Positions 23,681-34,300 are shown, numbered from the stretch's first letter. The stretch is DNA of 64,000 bases from Natronincola ferrireducens (GCF_900100845.1 NZ_FNFP01000001.1:682001-746000), one strand, 5' to 3'. Numbers and translations are program-made. The notes: generated by a model from the sequence alone, not told the origin.

Positions 23681-25642
23681 ATGCACAAGAAGGTAGAGGA
23701 CTTAATAGCTGAAGATATGATTTATTCGTTGCCCAGCTGGGCCCATGACAAGGATACTTTGACAAAAATTTTAAAGGCTCATCCTAATATTCAGTTTGTA
23801 TCGGTGGTAGCTGTGGATTTAGGAGGAAACGATACAGATGAAAAAATTCCTATTTCCTTAATTTTAGAGGATATAGAAGAGTTTTTAAGTGTAGGGGTCC
23901 AGACGGATGGCTCCAGTGTTATGCTTAAGGGCATTGCAAGCTTAAATAATGCTAAAATAGATTTGATACCAGATTTAGAAGCCAATTGGATTGTAGATTA
24001 TAACTATGATCATACCTACGAGGAAAATGGTTTACCAATTGGTACTTTAAGAATGCCAGCATTTATAGAACATAATGAAAAAAGAGTAGATTCTAGATCT
24101 ATACTTAAAAGAACCGTAGATTACTTTACTACAGAAGTTAAAGAATTACTTAATAAATATCCCCAAGCATTGGAGGAGTTAAATGTTCCTTCAGCAGATG
24201 ATATTGAAGAAATTGTTTTAACCACAGCTACTGAGTTGGAATTTTGGGTAAAAACTCCTGAGGACTATGCAGATGAAGAAAAGCTTTCCACTTCCCAAAT
24301 GTTGAAGGAACAATATTGGAAGCGAACCAAAGGCAATGTAAGAACAGCTATGGAAGAAACCATTATGTTAATGGAGAAATATGGATTTGTACCAGAAATG
24401 GGTCATAAAGAAGTAGGTGGTGTTACTGCTAGGATTGGTATTACTGGTAAGCTAAATCATGTTATGGAGCAGTTGGAAATAGATTGGAAATACAGTACTG
24501 CTCTACAATGTGCTGACAATGAGTTGTTTATAAGGGAATTGGTGGAAGAAGTTTTTGAAAGTCATGGGCTTGAAGTAACCTTTTTAGCAAAACCTATTGA
24601 AGGTGTGGCAGGCAGCGGTAAACATACTCATCTAGGTGCCAGCTTAAAATTAAAAAATGGCAAATATATTAATTTATTTGCCCCTAAGGATATGAAGAGT
24701 GGATATTTAAATGCCATTGGTTGGGGTGGGCTGATGGGTTTATTGAAAAATTATGAAGTAGTAAATCCCTTTGTAACCTCTACCAACGATGCCTTTAATC
24801 GATTAAAGCCTGGCTTCGAAGCCCCCATATGTATTGTAGGGTCTGTAGGCCACTCCCCACAAATACCCTCAAGAAATCGTACTGTGTTGGTGGGCTTAGT
24901 TAGAGATATTAATAATCCATTAGCCACTAGATTTGAATTAAGGGCACCGAACCCAACAACCAATGTATATTTATGTGTAGCAGCTGCCTATCAGACCATG
25001 CTGGATGGTATCAAAGCCGCAGTAACAAGCAAAATGGATTGTAAAAAATTAGAAATGGAATTTTCCAAAGAAGCAGGAAAAGAGAAATTTTATTTAGAAA
25101 AAGATCGAGCCTACCGTAGTGAAGAGGATGTATTTGATGATTATACAGAGGAAGAAAGAAATCAACACTTTGGTAAACCCCCGGCTACGGTGTGGGAAAA
25201 TCTAAAGGCCTTTGAAAGCTATCCTAATAAAAAGGAAATCCTCTTCCATGGGGAAGCCTTCAGTGAAACTATTGTGGAATCCTATAAACTATCCATCCTA
25301 GACAAATGGGTAAAGGAATTGGCAGGAAGAATTATTGTAGATAATATGGAACTGGTCAGGAATTGTAAGAAGCTTCATGGGGCAGATAATGTCACTGATT
25401 TAGATGTGGTAAACTGGGAAAAAATCAACGGTATGAGGAATTATCTTATGAAGGATAGCCTTGAGAGAAAGTCTCTATTTACTCAGATTAGAGAAGCTAT
25501 TGCAGTCAAAAATTACGACCTAGTATCAAATTTACAGCTGGAGATGTCGGAAAAAATTACAAAGCTAAAACAATTATACAGTGTCTATAGAAGAAACCTA
25601 TTAGAAGAAGTCAATGGGTATTACGATCACGATAGAATGTAA
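23681..25642 (+). CDS. glutamine-synthetase-family protein with long C-terminal extension
   Basis: A 653-aa protein with the glutamine synthetase core: a beta-grasp N-terminal part ending at TDGSSVMLKGI, then the catalytic barrel with TELEFWV, GHKEVGGVTARIGI, AGSGKHTHLGAS (the GSG-x-H metal/substrate loop), RNRTVLVG and ATRFELRAPNPTTNVYL. About 150-200 helical residues follow after KFYLEKD, unlike typical 440-470-aa GSI. It lacks the features I associate with type III GlnN. It could be a variant glutamine synthetase or a gamma-glutamyl ligase for another amine. The ribosome site AAAGGAGG fits ATG 23681 better than ATG 23675. It is monocistronic. Confidence 0.78.
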   Translation: MHKKVEDLIAEDMIYSLPSWAHDKDTLTKILKAHPNIQFVSVVAVDLGGNDTDEKIPISLILEDIEEFLSVGVQTDGSSVMLKGIASLNNAKIDLIPDLEANWIVDYNYDHTYEENGLPIGTLRMPAFIEHNEKRVDSRSILKRTVDYFTTEVKELLNKYPQALEELNVPSADDIEEIVLTTATELEFWVKTPEDYADEEKLSTSQMLKEQYWKRTKGNVRTAMEETIMLMEKYGFVPEMGHKEVGGVTARIGITGKLNHVMEQLEIDWKYSTALQCADNELFIRELVEEVFESHGLEVTFLAKPIEGVAGSGKHTHLGASLKLKNGKYINLFAPKDMKSGYLNAIGWGGLMGLLKNYEVVNPFVTSTNDAFNRLKPGFEAPICIVGSVGHSPQIPSRNRTVLVGLVRDINNPLATRFELRAPNPTTNVYLCVAAAYQTMLDGIKAAVTSKMDCKKLEMEFSKEAGKEKFYLEKDRAYRSEEDVFDDYTEEERNQHFGKPPATVWENLKAFESYPNKKEILFHGEAFSETIVESYKLSILDKWVKELAGRIIVDNMELVRNCKKLHGADNVTDLDVVNWEKINGMRNYLMKDSLERKSLFTQIREAIAVKNYDLVSNLQLEMSEKITKLKQLYSVYRRNLLEEVNGYYDHDRM

Positions 25643-25649
25643 AGCTGAA

Positions 25650-25678
25650 GCCTCATCCTTAGGATGGGGTTTTTCTTT
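25650..25678 (+). terminator. terminator
   Basis: CCTCATCC, loop TTA, GGATGGGG (one G-T pair), then TTTTTC. It ends the glutamine-synthetase-family transcript. Confidence 0.75.
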
Positions 25679-25783
25679 GGTATCTCCACAAAAATCAGTA
25701 AATATGTTGTTTCCTACTGATTGTTTAGGGTATAATTAGTATAATATCCATATTTAAGAAATAATTGCAAAGGGAGTGGGGAG

Positions 25784-26221
25784 ATGGATTTAAAAAATTT
25801 ACAGAAAAGAACCCAAGAGTTGAAACAGCTTTTAGACCCTAAAAGGACAGAAAGAGAGAAAAAAGAAGAAAAGAAAAAAGCAATGTCAAGGGGTTTAGCT
25901 ATTGGTGCCTTCCTAGGTGGTCTGGCAGGTGTATTTTTTGCCCCCGATAAGGGAGAAAACACAAGAAGAAAAACAAAGGAAGAATTGGAAAAGATCAAAG
26001 AAAACCTTCAAACCGAGATTGTAGAGGGAAAAGAAAAGTTAGGAGTCAACTTAGCTGAAGGGAAAGAAAAATTAACAGATATCTATGAGGAAAACAAGGA
26101 AATAATTACTGAAAAATTTACTACTCTTAAGGAAAAGGTGAAGGGTCAGCCAGAGCCTAATGTAGCAACAGAAGAGGAATTAGAGGTGGACCAAGAGGAA
26201 TTAGCTAAAGAAGAAGCATAG
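25784..26221 (+). CDS. YtxH-like protein
   Basis: A 145-aa protein. A basic N-terminus is followed by one short hydrophobic, glycine-rich segment (LAIGAFLGGLAGVFFAPDKG, residues 38-57) of the kind that defines YtxH-like proteins, and then by a long highly charged coiled coil (EELEKIKENLQTEIVEGKEK onward). YtxH proteins are small envelope or stress-associated proteins without known enzymatic role. GGAGTGGGGAG precedes the ATG. The next gene, a DUF948-like protein, is a frequent partner. A candidate promoter lies at 25707-25736 (TTGTTT, 18-nt spacer, TATAAT). Confidence 0.75.
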   Translation: MDLKNLQKRTQELKQLLDPKRTEREKKEEKKKAMSRGLAIGAFLGGLAGVFFAPDKGENTRRKTKEELEKIKENLQTEIVEGKEKLGVNLAEGKEKLTDIYEENKEIITEKFTTLKEKVKGQPEPNVATEEELEVDQEELAKEEA

Positions 26222-26259
26222 GACTATGGAAGAAAATACATAGGATAAGGTGGGATAGG

Positions 26260-26667
26260 ATGGATTCAACTATTACTTTTACATTAGGACAGTTATTTAC
26301 TATCTTGTTTGCTTTACTAGGTATGGCTTTGTTTGTGATAGTTTTTATTTTGCTATCCAAAGTGAATGAAACCCTAAAACAAATAAAAGAGCTTTTGACT
26401 AAGAATGAAGAAAATATTGATGAAACGTTAGAAAGGATACCTAAGGTTCTTCAAAATGTTGAAGAGATTACTGATGTTGTCAATGAGGAGATAAAGCATG
26501 TACAGGGTGTAGTAAAAAATATAGAAGAAACTGTGGAATATACAGCTTCAGCAGCCCAAGGTATCAATGAAGATATCCTAGAGCCTATACGGGATATTTT
26601 TCAGATTGTAGCTTTAATAGGGGAATTGCTACCCAGTAAGAAAAAAAAGGGTTGGTTTAATAAATAA
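26260..26667 (+). CDS. DUF948-like membrane-anchored coiled-coil protein
   Basis: A 135-aa protein with one N-terminal transmembrane helix (TLGQLFTILFALLGMALFVI, about 7-30) and a long amphipathic helix carrying repeated I/V-x-x-x-V/E heptads (LERIPKVLQNVEEITDVV and so on), ending in a lysine cluster. This is the layout of DUF948 proteins, which usually occur next to YtxH proteins, as here. Function unknown; probably at the membrane. It is 38 nt after the YtxH-like gene with GGTGGGATAGG as ribosome site. Confidence 0.7.
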   Translation: MDSTITFTLGQLFTILFALLGMALFVIVFILLSKVNETLKQIKELLTKNEENIDETLERIPKVLQNVEEITDVVNEEIKHVQGVVKNIEETVEYTASAAQGINEDILEPIRDIFQIVALIGELLPSKKKKGWFNK

Positions 26668-26679
26668 AATAAGTAAAGT

Positions 26680-26711
26680 CGTGGATCAAAAGGATTCACG
26701 TTTTTTTTTTG
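26680..26711 (+). terminator. terminator
   Basis: CGTGGATC, loop AAAA, GGATTCACG and ten T residues. It separates the YtxH/DUF948 pair from the arginine operon. Confidence 0.8.
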
Positions 26712-26728
26712 CAAAAAATAAAAAATGG

Positions 26729-26780
26729 TTGAATATTTATAACTAAATATGTATAATTAGTTAATGATGAATAAAAATTC
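26729..26780 (+). promoter_or_regulatory. arginine operon promoter with two ARG boxes
   Basis: TTGAAT (26729-26734), 17-nt spacer, TATAAT (26752-26757) form the promoter. TTGAATATTTATAA (26729-26742) over the -35 box and TGAATAAAAATTC (26768-26780) after the -10 box both resemble the Firmicute ArgR/AhrC ARG box. Arginine-dependent repression by an ArgR-type protein encoded elsewhere is therefore likely. Confidence 0.75.
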
Positions 26781-26833
26781 CATACATATTATAAGTATAA
26801 AAACAATCCTATAAATAAAGAAGGGGTGACAAC

Positions 26834-27874
26834 ATGATTAAGGTAGGTATTATTGGTGCAACTGGATATGTAGGTGGGGAGCTTACAAGGCTGCTTTCAC
26901 AGCACGATAAAGTAGAAATAAGCTTTTTAGATTCTAGAAGCTATGCTTCTATGGAATATAGTAGGATTTATCCAAACCTAAAAAACATTGTAGAAGAAAA
27001 GTGTATTTCTATAAATATAGAAGAGAATTTTGATGAGGTTGATCTACTGTTTTGTGCCCTTCCCCATGGATTAAGTCAGGAAGCGGTAAAGAAGGTATTA
27101 AATAAGGGGAGGAAAGTCATCGATCTTTCAGCTGACTTTCGATTAAAGGATGGGGCTATCTATGAAAAATGGTATGGAGTAGACCACGGAGCTACAGAAG
27201 AACTAAAGAAAGCCGTCTATGGTCTAAGTGAGATTTATACTCAGGAGATTGCTGAGGCACAGCTGGTGGCCAATCCTGGATGCTATCCCACCAGTATATT
27301 GCTATCCTTATATCCATTATTAAAGGAAGGAATCATTAAAACCAAAGGAATTATAATAGATTCAAAATCCGGTGTATCGGGGGCGGGCAGGTCACCTTCC
27401 GATGCCAATCTTTTTGCCCAATGCAATGAAAACCTAAGGGCCTATGGTATAGGTGTTCATCGTCACATACCAGAAATCGAACAGGAGCTATCTAGGGCAG
27501 CTACAGAAGAAGTGACAGTACAGTTTACCCCCCACCTCGCGCCTATGACCAGGGGGATTTTAAGTACCATTTATATATCTAATGATAAAAAAGCAGCCTA
27601 TAGGGATATTGAGGGAATATATGATAGCTATTATGGGGCCCAACCCTTTGTAAGGTTTTTAGGGGAGGAGGAGTACCCCCAGACAAAGGCGGTTTATGGA
27701 ACAAATTATTGTGACATTGGCGTAAAAATAGATGATAGAACCAATAACTTGGTTATTGTCAGTGCTATAGATAATTTAGTGAAGGGGGCAGCTGGTCAGG
27801 CTGTCCAAAACATGAATTTGATGTTTGATTTTAAGGTGGATGAAGGATTAAAACAGGCCCCAGTTTGGCCTTAA
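26834..27874 (+). CDS. argC: N-acetyl-gamma-glutamyl-phosphate reductase
   Basis: A 346-aa NADPH-dependent reductase acting on N-acetylglutamyl-5-phosphate, the third step of arginine synthesis. The dinucleotide motif GIIGATGYVGGELTRLL is at residues 5-20, the catalytic Cys in VANPGCYPTSI (about 150), and the conserved SKSGVSGAGR and HRHIPEIEQEL follow. It heads the argCJBD operon behind a promoter with ARG boxes. The ribosome site is AAGGGGTGA. Length is standard. Confidence 0.95.
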   Translation: MIKVGIIGATGYVGGELTRLLSQHDKVEISFLDSRSYASMEYSRIYPNLKNIVEEKCISINIEENFDEVDLLFCALPHGLSQEAVKKVLNKGRKVIDLSADFRLKDGAIYEKWYGVDHGATEELKKAVYGLSEIYTQEIAEAQLVANPGCYPTSILLSLYPLLKEGIIKTKGIIIDSKSGVSGAGRSPSDANLFAQCNENLRAYGIGVHRHIPEIEQELSRAATEEVTVQFTPHLAPMTRGILSTIYISNDKKAAYRDIEGIYDSYYGAQPFVRFLGEEEYPQTKAVYGTNYCDIGVKIDDRTNNLVIVSAIDNLVKGAAGQAVQNMNLMFDFKVDEGLKQAPVWP

Positions 27875-27890
27875 GGAGAGGAGCAGAAAG

Positions 27891-29111
27891 ATGAAAAACT
27901 TTCATATATTTGATGGCGATGTGACTTCACCTAAGGGATTTCAAGCCAGTGGTGTACATATAGGCATAAAAAAGAAAAAAAAAGATATGGCCTTGATTGT
28001 CAGCGATGTTTTAGCAGAGGGGGCGGGGGTATTTACTAGGAATCAAGTTTGTGCAGCTCCAGTACTGATATCTAAGGAAAATATCAAGAAGGGAAAAGTT
28101 CAAGCTATTATTATAAACAGTGGAAACGCCAATGCCTGTACAGGGAAGGAAGGTCATAAAAACGCTCTAAAAATGCTGGAACTAACAGCAGAGGAATTAA
28201 AGTTATCTTCAGAAAATGTTCTTGTAGCTTCCACAGGAGTAATCGGAGTTCCTTTACCAATGGATATTGTGGAAAGAGGTATCAAAAATGCAGCTAAAGC
28301 TTTAAGCTATGGAGGAGGTATAGCAGCAGCAGAGGGCATCCTCACCACAGATACGGGGACGAAGAAGATAGGGGTGGAGGTAGAGATAGATGGGAAAAAA
28401 GTTACAATAGGGGGGATTGCTAAGGGTTCTGGAATGATCCACCCTAATATGGCAACTATGCTGGCCTTTATCACCACTGATGCTAAAATAGAGGGGGGTT
28501 TTTTACAAAGTCTCTTAAAAAATACGGTAGATAAAACCTACAACATGATTACTGTTGATGGGGATACCAGTACAAATGATAGTGTTTGTATGATGGCCAA
28601 TGGCTTGGCAGACAATAATATTCTTCAGGAGGCTCATCCTGAAATTGAGAAATTTAAAGAGGCTTTTCATTATGTAAATGAATATTTAGCTAAAACCATT
28701 GTACGGGATGGTGAAGGAGCTACAAAATTTTTAGAGGTGGAGGTAGTAAATAGCAAAACCTTTGAAGATGGTAAAGCAATTGTAAAAAGCATTTTAAATT
28801 CAAACCTTGTAAAAACTGCCTTCTTTGGAGAAGACGGGAATTGGGGAAGAATTATGTGTAGCATCGGTTATGCTGATTCAGCCATAGAGGTAGAAAAAGT
28901 GGAGATTTATTTAGGTGACGAGAAAAAAACAATAAAAATTGTAGAAAAGGGTGAAGGAACCAAATTTACAGAGGAAGAGATAGGAGAAGTTTTAAAGGAA
29001 AAGGAATTAAAGGTTGTTGTAGATTTAAAGATGGGAAATGAAAAAGCTAGGGGCTGGGGCTGTGACTTATCCTACGACTATGTAAAAATTAATGGAGCCT
29101 ATAGAACTTAG
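27891..29111 (+). CDS. argJ: Bifunctional ornithine acetyltransferase / N-acetylglutamate synthase
   Basis: A 406-aa ArgJ, which transfers the acetyl group from N-acetylornithine to glutamate, so acetyl is recycled in this pathway. The N-terminal nucleophile protein splits itself at KGSGMIHPNMATMLAF, with the new catalytic Thr-type position before the MLAFITTDA segment. NSGNANACTG and DGDTSTNDSVC are further family motifs, and the C-terminus has WGCDLSYDYVKINGAYRT. The presence of argJ explains why no argA or argE is in the operon. It starts 16 nt after argC. Confidence 0.95.
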   Translation: MKNFHIFDGDVTSPKGFQASGVHIGIKKKKKDMALIVSDVLAEGAGVFTRNQVCAAPVLISKENIKKGKVQAIIINSGNANACTGKEGHKNALKMLELTAEELKLSSENVLVASTGVIGVPLPMDIVERGIKNAAKALSYGGGIAAAEGILTTDTGTKKIGVEVEIDGKKVTIGGIAKGSGMIHPNMATMLAFITTDAKIEGGFLQSLLKNTVDKTYNMITVDGDTSTNDSVCMMANGLADNNILQEAHPEIEKFKEAFHYVNEYLAKTIVRDGEGATKFLEVEVVNSKTFEDGKAIVKSILNSNLVKTAFFGEDGNWGRIMCSIGYADSAIEVEKVEIYLGDEKKTIKIVEKGEGTKFTEEEIGEVLKEKELKVVVDLKMGNEKARGWGCDLSYDYVKINGAYRT

Positions 29112-29123
29112 GAGGAGAAAAAA

Positions 29124-29978
29124 ATGAACCTATCACCTTGTCAAAAGGCAAGCATTTTAATAGAAAGCTTACCCTATATTAAGACCTTTTATAACCAAAC
29201 GGTGGTTATTAAGTATGGTGGCAATGCAATGATTAATGATGAGTTGAAACAGACAGTGATTAAGGACATTGCCCTCATGAAATTTGTCGGCATGAATCCA
29301 GTGGTGGTCCACGGTGGAGGGCCAGAAATTTCCCATATGATGAAAAAGCTTGGGAAGGAGCCTAAATTTATAGATGGGTTAAGGGTAACAGATGAAGAAA
29401 CCATGGAGATTACTGAGATGATTCTTCTAGGAAAAATTAATCGTCAAATTGTCTCCTTAATTAATGAAAATGGTATAAAGGCTGTGGGAATCAGTGGTAA
29501 GGATGGTGGCATGATTCAAGCTGTACAAAAAGACCCTAAGCTGGGTCTAGTGGGGGAAATTAAAAAAATTGATACCAGTTTAATTGATACCATAACTGAA
29601 AAAGGATATATTCCCATTATTTCTCCCATAGGCTGTGGAGAAAATGGTAAGACCTATAATATCAATGCCGATGAAGTAGCAGGACGATTAGCAGCAGCCC
29701 TAGGAGCAAAAAAACTTGTTTTAATTACTGATGTAAAGGGGGTTATGAAGGACCAAAGGGATACCTCCTCCATCATATCCCATATAAAAACAGCTGAGAT
29801 CAGAAAATATATTGAAGAAGAAATCATTGGTGGCGGCATGATTCCTAAAATACAGTGTTGCTTTGATGCAGTAACGATGGGGGTAGAAAGGGCCCATATT
29901 ATTGACGGTAGAAAACCCCATTCTATTCTTCTGGAAATCTTCACTAATGAAGGAATAGGAACAATGATTACAACCTAA
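29124..29978 (+). CDS. argB: N-acetylglutamate kinase
   Basis: A 284-aa amino-acid kinase that phosphorylates N-acetylglutamate. The motifs VVIKYGGNAM, VVHGGGPEISHMM, GISGKDGGMI, YNINADEVAGRLA and IIGGGMIPKI are all present. Glutamate kinases of this length in Firmicutes are frequently feedback-inhibited by arginine when an N-terminal helix is present; about 20 residues precede the first strand here, so that is possible but unproven. It follows argJ by 12 nt with AGGAGGAG. Confidence 0.95.
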   Translation: MNLSPCQKASILIESLPYIKTFYNQTVVIKYGGNAMINDELKQTVIKDIALMKFVGMNPVVVHGGGPEISHMMKKLGKEPKFIDGLRVTDEETMEITEMILLGKINRQIVSLINENGIKAVGISGKDGGMIQAVQKDPKLGLVGEIKKIDTSLIDTITEKGYIPIISPIGCGENGKTYNINADEVAGRLAAALGAKKLVLITDVKGVMKDQRDTSSIISHIKTAEIRKYIEEEIIGGGMIPKIQCCFDAVTMGVERAHIIDGRKPHSILLEIFTNEGIGTMITT

Positions 29979-29993
29979 AGGAGGTAGAAAACC

Positions 29994-31181
29994 ATGCTAG
30001 ATAGTATCATCCAACAAGGACAGAAATATACCATGAATACCTATAACCGATTACCTGTAGCCTTTACCAAAGGGGAGGGCTGTTATTTAACAGATACAGA
30101 AGAAAAGGAGTATTTAGATATGATTGGGGGTTTAGGGGCCTGTGGGTTAGGCCATAACCATCCTATCGTTACAAAGGCTATTCAACAGCAGGCAGAAAAG
30201 TATATTCATGTATCCAATATTTATTGGATAAAAGAGCAGGTGGAGTTAGCAAAGCTTCTTGTAGAAAATTCCTTTGGAGATAAAGCTTTTTTCTGTAACA
30301 GTGGGGCAGAAGCCAATGAGGCCGCCATTAAATTGGCAAGAAAGTATGCCTATAAAAAGTATGGAAGTCAAAAAAATGAGATTATTGCCATGACCCAATC
30401 CTTCCATGGAAGAACCCTAGGAACCCTCGCAGTAACCCATAATAAAAAGTACCAAGAGGGTTATGGTCCTATACCAGAGGGGTTTGGTTTTACAAAATTT
30501 AATGATATAGCTGGATTAAAGGCTGCTATTACGGAAAATACCTGTGGCATCATACTGGAGCCTATACAGGGGGAGGGAGGGGTTACACCAATAGATGGAG
30601 GGTTTTTGAAGGAGATTAAAAGCCTATGCCAAGAAAAGGATATTCTTTTAATTTTTGATGAAGTACAGTGCGGTATTGGAAGAAGTGGAAAGCTATTTGC
30701 CTATGAAAGTTATGGGATAGAACCAGACATTATGACCTTAGCCAAGGCATTGGGTAGTGGTATTCCCATAGGAGCTGTGGTGGCTAAGGGGAAAGTGGCA
30801 GAGGCCCTTCAGCCTGGAGATCATGGTACAACCTTTGGGGGCAACCCCTTATCCACTAGTGTTGCTTTAGCAACTATGAAGTTTATGGTAGAAGAAAAGC
30901 TATGGGAAAAGGCGGAGGAGATGGGACTATACCTCCATGAAAAACTACAGCAGTTTACGAAAAAATATACCTGGATAAAAACAGTAAAAGGTAAGGGATT
31001 GATGGTGGGCCTAGAACTTGAAATAGAAGGAGGGTCTATCGTTGAAAAAGCTCTTAAAGAAGGGCTTTTAATAAACTGTACCGCTGGAAAGATACTGAGA
31101 TTTCTTCCCCCCCTTATAGTAGAAAAACAGGAAATAGATAAGATGGTAGAAATTTTAGAGAGGATTTTTTCAAAATTATAG
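29994..31181 (+). CDS. argD: Acetylornithine aminotransferase
   Basis: A 395-aa class III PLP-dependent aminotransferase converting N-acetylglutamate semialdehyde to N-acetylornithine. It shows FCNSGAEANEAAIKLAR, SFHGRTLG, the EPIQGEGGV segment, LIFDEVQCGIGRSGKLFA and the PLP lysine in TLAKALGSGIPIGA. TTFGGNPLS completes the active site. It is the last gene of the operon, starts 15 nt after argB with AAGGAGG, and is followed by a terminator. argF, argG and argH are not in the window. Confidence 0.95.
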   Translation: MLDSIIQQGQKYTMNTYNRLPVAFTKGEGCYLTDTEEKEYLDMIGGLGACGLGHNHPIVTKAIQQQAEKYIHVSNIYWIKEQVELAKLLVENSFGDKAFFCNSGAEANEAAIKLARKYAYKKYGSQKNEIIAMTQSFHGRTLGTLAVTHNKKYQEGYGPIPEGFGFTKFNDIAGLKAAITENTCGIILEPIQGEGGVTPIDGGFLKEIKSLCQEKDILLIFDEVQCGIGRSGKLFAYESYGIEPDIMTLAKALGSGIPIGAVVAKGKVAEALQPGDHGTTFGGNPLSTSVALATMKFMVEEKLWEKAEEMGLYLHEKLQQFTKKYTWIKTVKGKGLMVGLELEIEGGSIVEKALKEGLLINCTAGKILRFLPPLIVEKQEIDKMVEILERIFSKL

Positions 31182-31190
31182 AAATCACTT

Positions 31191-31240
31191 AAACAGAAAG
31201 ACAACCAAATTTTATGGCTGTCTTTCTGTTTTTTATTTTT
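31191..31240 (+). terminator. terminator of argCJBD
   Basis: AAACAGAAAGACA pairs with TGTCTTTCTGTTT across a loop of about 15 nt, then a T-rich run. It follows argD by 10 nt. Confidence 0.85.
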
Positions 31241-31374
31241 ATTGAAAAATATGTATATTCAGAATAAAATAGAAATAAAATGAGACTTATTGGGGAAGGG
31301 CGCCTAACGATTATAATGAAAAACTTTTTTAGAATGGTATCAGATAAGGCGGATACTCCTAAGGAGGATACTAT

Positions 31375-34300
31375 ATGAATAAAACTCTGTTAAAAAATCT
31401 TGTCCTTCAAGGAAGAAGAGAACTAAGACATAAGATAAAAAGAAGAGCTATGGATTTAGGAATAACAGAAGAGAATATCCATGGTAAACCTAGGATACAT
31501 CTTACTGTAAGGGAAGAAGTCGAAAGAAATAAGCTGCTGGCTAAAATGTTGGCAAAGGGATTCCTAGAAGTAATAGAAGAAGCTACCTACACATGGTTTA
31601 AGGTGCTAATCATCCTTCGATTTATGGAGGCAAATGATTATTATCCAATTCACATCAAGTCCTTAGCCTATCCTATAGGTAGTAACATAGAAAAAGAGCA
31701 TATCCTTCGCCAGTGGAATAAATTAAATGAAATTGCTCCATGGATTTTTCAAGCAATTCAAGAGGATGATCTTCTTCTCTTTCCCACTAACTTACTGAAG
31801 GAAGGTAGCTTCTTGGGAGAGCTAACCAATAAACATCTTATTTCTCAAGAGGATTGGCAGGAGGTTGAAATTATAGGGTGGCTCTATCAATACTACATAA
31901 CAGAGGAAAATGAAAGAATTAGCAAAGGAAAAGGAAGATATGAAAAGGAGGAAATTTCCTTTGCTACTCAATTATTTACTCCCAAATGGATGGTTCAATA
32001 TATGATAGAAAATTCCCTAGGACGATATTGGGTGGAGTCCCATCCAAAAGATAAGGAGCTTATAGAAGGCTGGAAATATTATGTAGAAAATCCTGGACTA
32101 CAAAAGGATTTTCAAGAAAAGTTAATTATTGATATAAATGAAAGTTCAAGAATAGAGGAAATAAAATGCTTTGATCCCGCTATGGGGAGTGGTCATATTC
32201 TTGTATATATGTTTGATGTGTTATTTCAAATCTACAAGAGATATGGTTATAAGCATAAGGAGATACCAAGGCTGATTATAGAAAACAATCTCTATGGATT
32301 AGATATTGATGATAGAGCTTATGAACTTGCTTGTTTTTCTATTGTTATGAAGGCTATGGCCTATGATAGAGATTTTTTAGAAAGTATCAAGAAGGAGGGG
32401 TTAAAGCTTCATTTAGCTGCTATAGAGGAAACCAATGATCTGGAGGAGGGAGATATTGCCTATGTTGCAGGAGGGTGTAGAGGGGAAAACTATAAAAAAA
32501 CAAAGAAATTTATAGGCCAGTTCTATGATGGCAAACTATATGGTTCTTTAATAGAGGTAAAAGAATTTGATAGAGAATTTTTTGAAAACAGACTTAAGGA
32601 TATAAAAAATAATTCTCCCCAAAATTCATCAGAGAAAATATTGAAGAAAAAGATGATAAAGGTGCTAAGTTCCCTAATAATGCAAGCAGAAATCATGGGA
32701 AAAAGCTATGAAATATTGGTAACCAACCCCCCTTATATAAGCAATAAATATTTTCCCCCTAAGTTAAGTAATTTTATAATCAACAATTATCATGAGGTGA
32801 AGGATGATTTGTTTTCTGCTTTTATTGTGTATAGTTTTTCTAGGGTGAAACCCCATGGACATTTAGCCTTTATGACTCCCTTTGTTTGGATGTTTATAGG
32901 CTCCTATGAAAAGTTGAGGGAAATGATAATAAAGAAAAAGCAAATTACCTCTTTAGTTCAATTGGAATACTCAGGTTTTGATGGAGCCACTGTCCCCATA
33001 TGTGTTTTCACCCTACGCAATCAATATATAAATCTTCCAGGAGAGTATATTCGTCTGTCGGAATTCAGAGGGGTAGAAAATCAGTCTATTAAAACAAGAG
33101 AAGCAATAATAAATCCAGAAGTGGATTACCGATATACGATTTATGCCAAAAAATTTCTGAAAATTAATAAAATTCCAATAGCCTACTGGTTGAGCGAAAA
33201 ATTATCAAATATTTTTTTAATGGAGAAACCTATCTCCTCCTATGGTAGAACATGTAAGGGAATAGATACTGGTAACAATAGCTTGTTCTTAAAGCTATGG
33301 TTTGAAATAGAATTTCAAAAACTGGGAGTGGGATTTAAAAATTATAAACAAGCAATGGAATCAAGCTTTGATTATTATCCCTATAACAAAGGAGGAGCCT
33401 ATAGAAAATGGTATGGTAATCATGAATATGTTTTATGGTGGAAAAAAGATGGTAAAGATTTAAAGAAATATCCTAAAGCCAATCTCAGGAATAAAGAATA
33501 TTATAGAAGAGATGGTCTCACCTGGTCTACCGTCACCTCCAGCAGCTTTAGCATGAGGGAATTTGGATATGGGTTTTACTTTGATAATGGAGGAAGCTGT
33601 CTATTTATAGAAAACAAAAGATATTATTTAGCCTTATTAAACTCTAAAATATTTAAATCTATCCAAAAACTTTCCCCCACTTTAAATTTTCAGCCAGGGG
33701 ATATTGGGAGGGTTCCAGTGATTTTCTCTGAAAGTCGGAAGGATAAGATTATAGATTTAACAGGGGAATGTATTGCAATAGCTAAAAAAGACTGGGATTC
33801 CCTTGAAATATCATGGGATTTTAAACAAGATCCAATATTAGCCCATAAAGAAAAAGCTACCACTATAGAAGAAGCTTTTGATAATTGGAAGATATTTTCA
33901 GAGGCCCAGTTCAATAAGCTAAAGAAAAAGGAAGAAGAAATCAATAGGTTATTCATTGAGATTTATGGGTTGGGGGAGGAGTTGACCCCTGAGGTAAATG
34001 AAGAGGATATTACCATTAGAAGGGCTGATGGAAAAAGGGATATAAAAGCCTTTATTTCCTATAGTGTAGGTTGTATGCTGGGAAGATATTCCCTTGATGA
34101 AGAAGGTCTTGTTTATGCTGGAGGTGAATTTGATATAAAGAGATACAATAAATTTAGACCTGTTGAAGATAATATCTTACCCATCCTATCCAATAAGCAT
34201 TTGGGAGATGACATTGTATCGAGATTTATTGAATTTATTAAGGTAACCTTTGGAGAAGACACCCTACAGGAAAATATTGAATATATTGCCGTAGTATTGG

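Noticed and set aside
32319-33956. Antisense open frames within pglX and other long genes.
   Set aside because: They are low-complexity shadows of strongly supported coding frames without ribosome sites.
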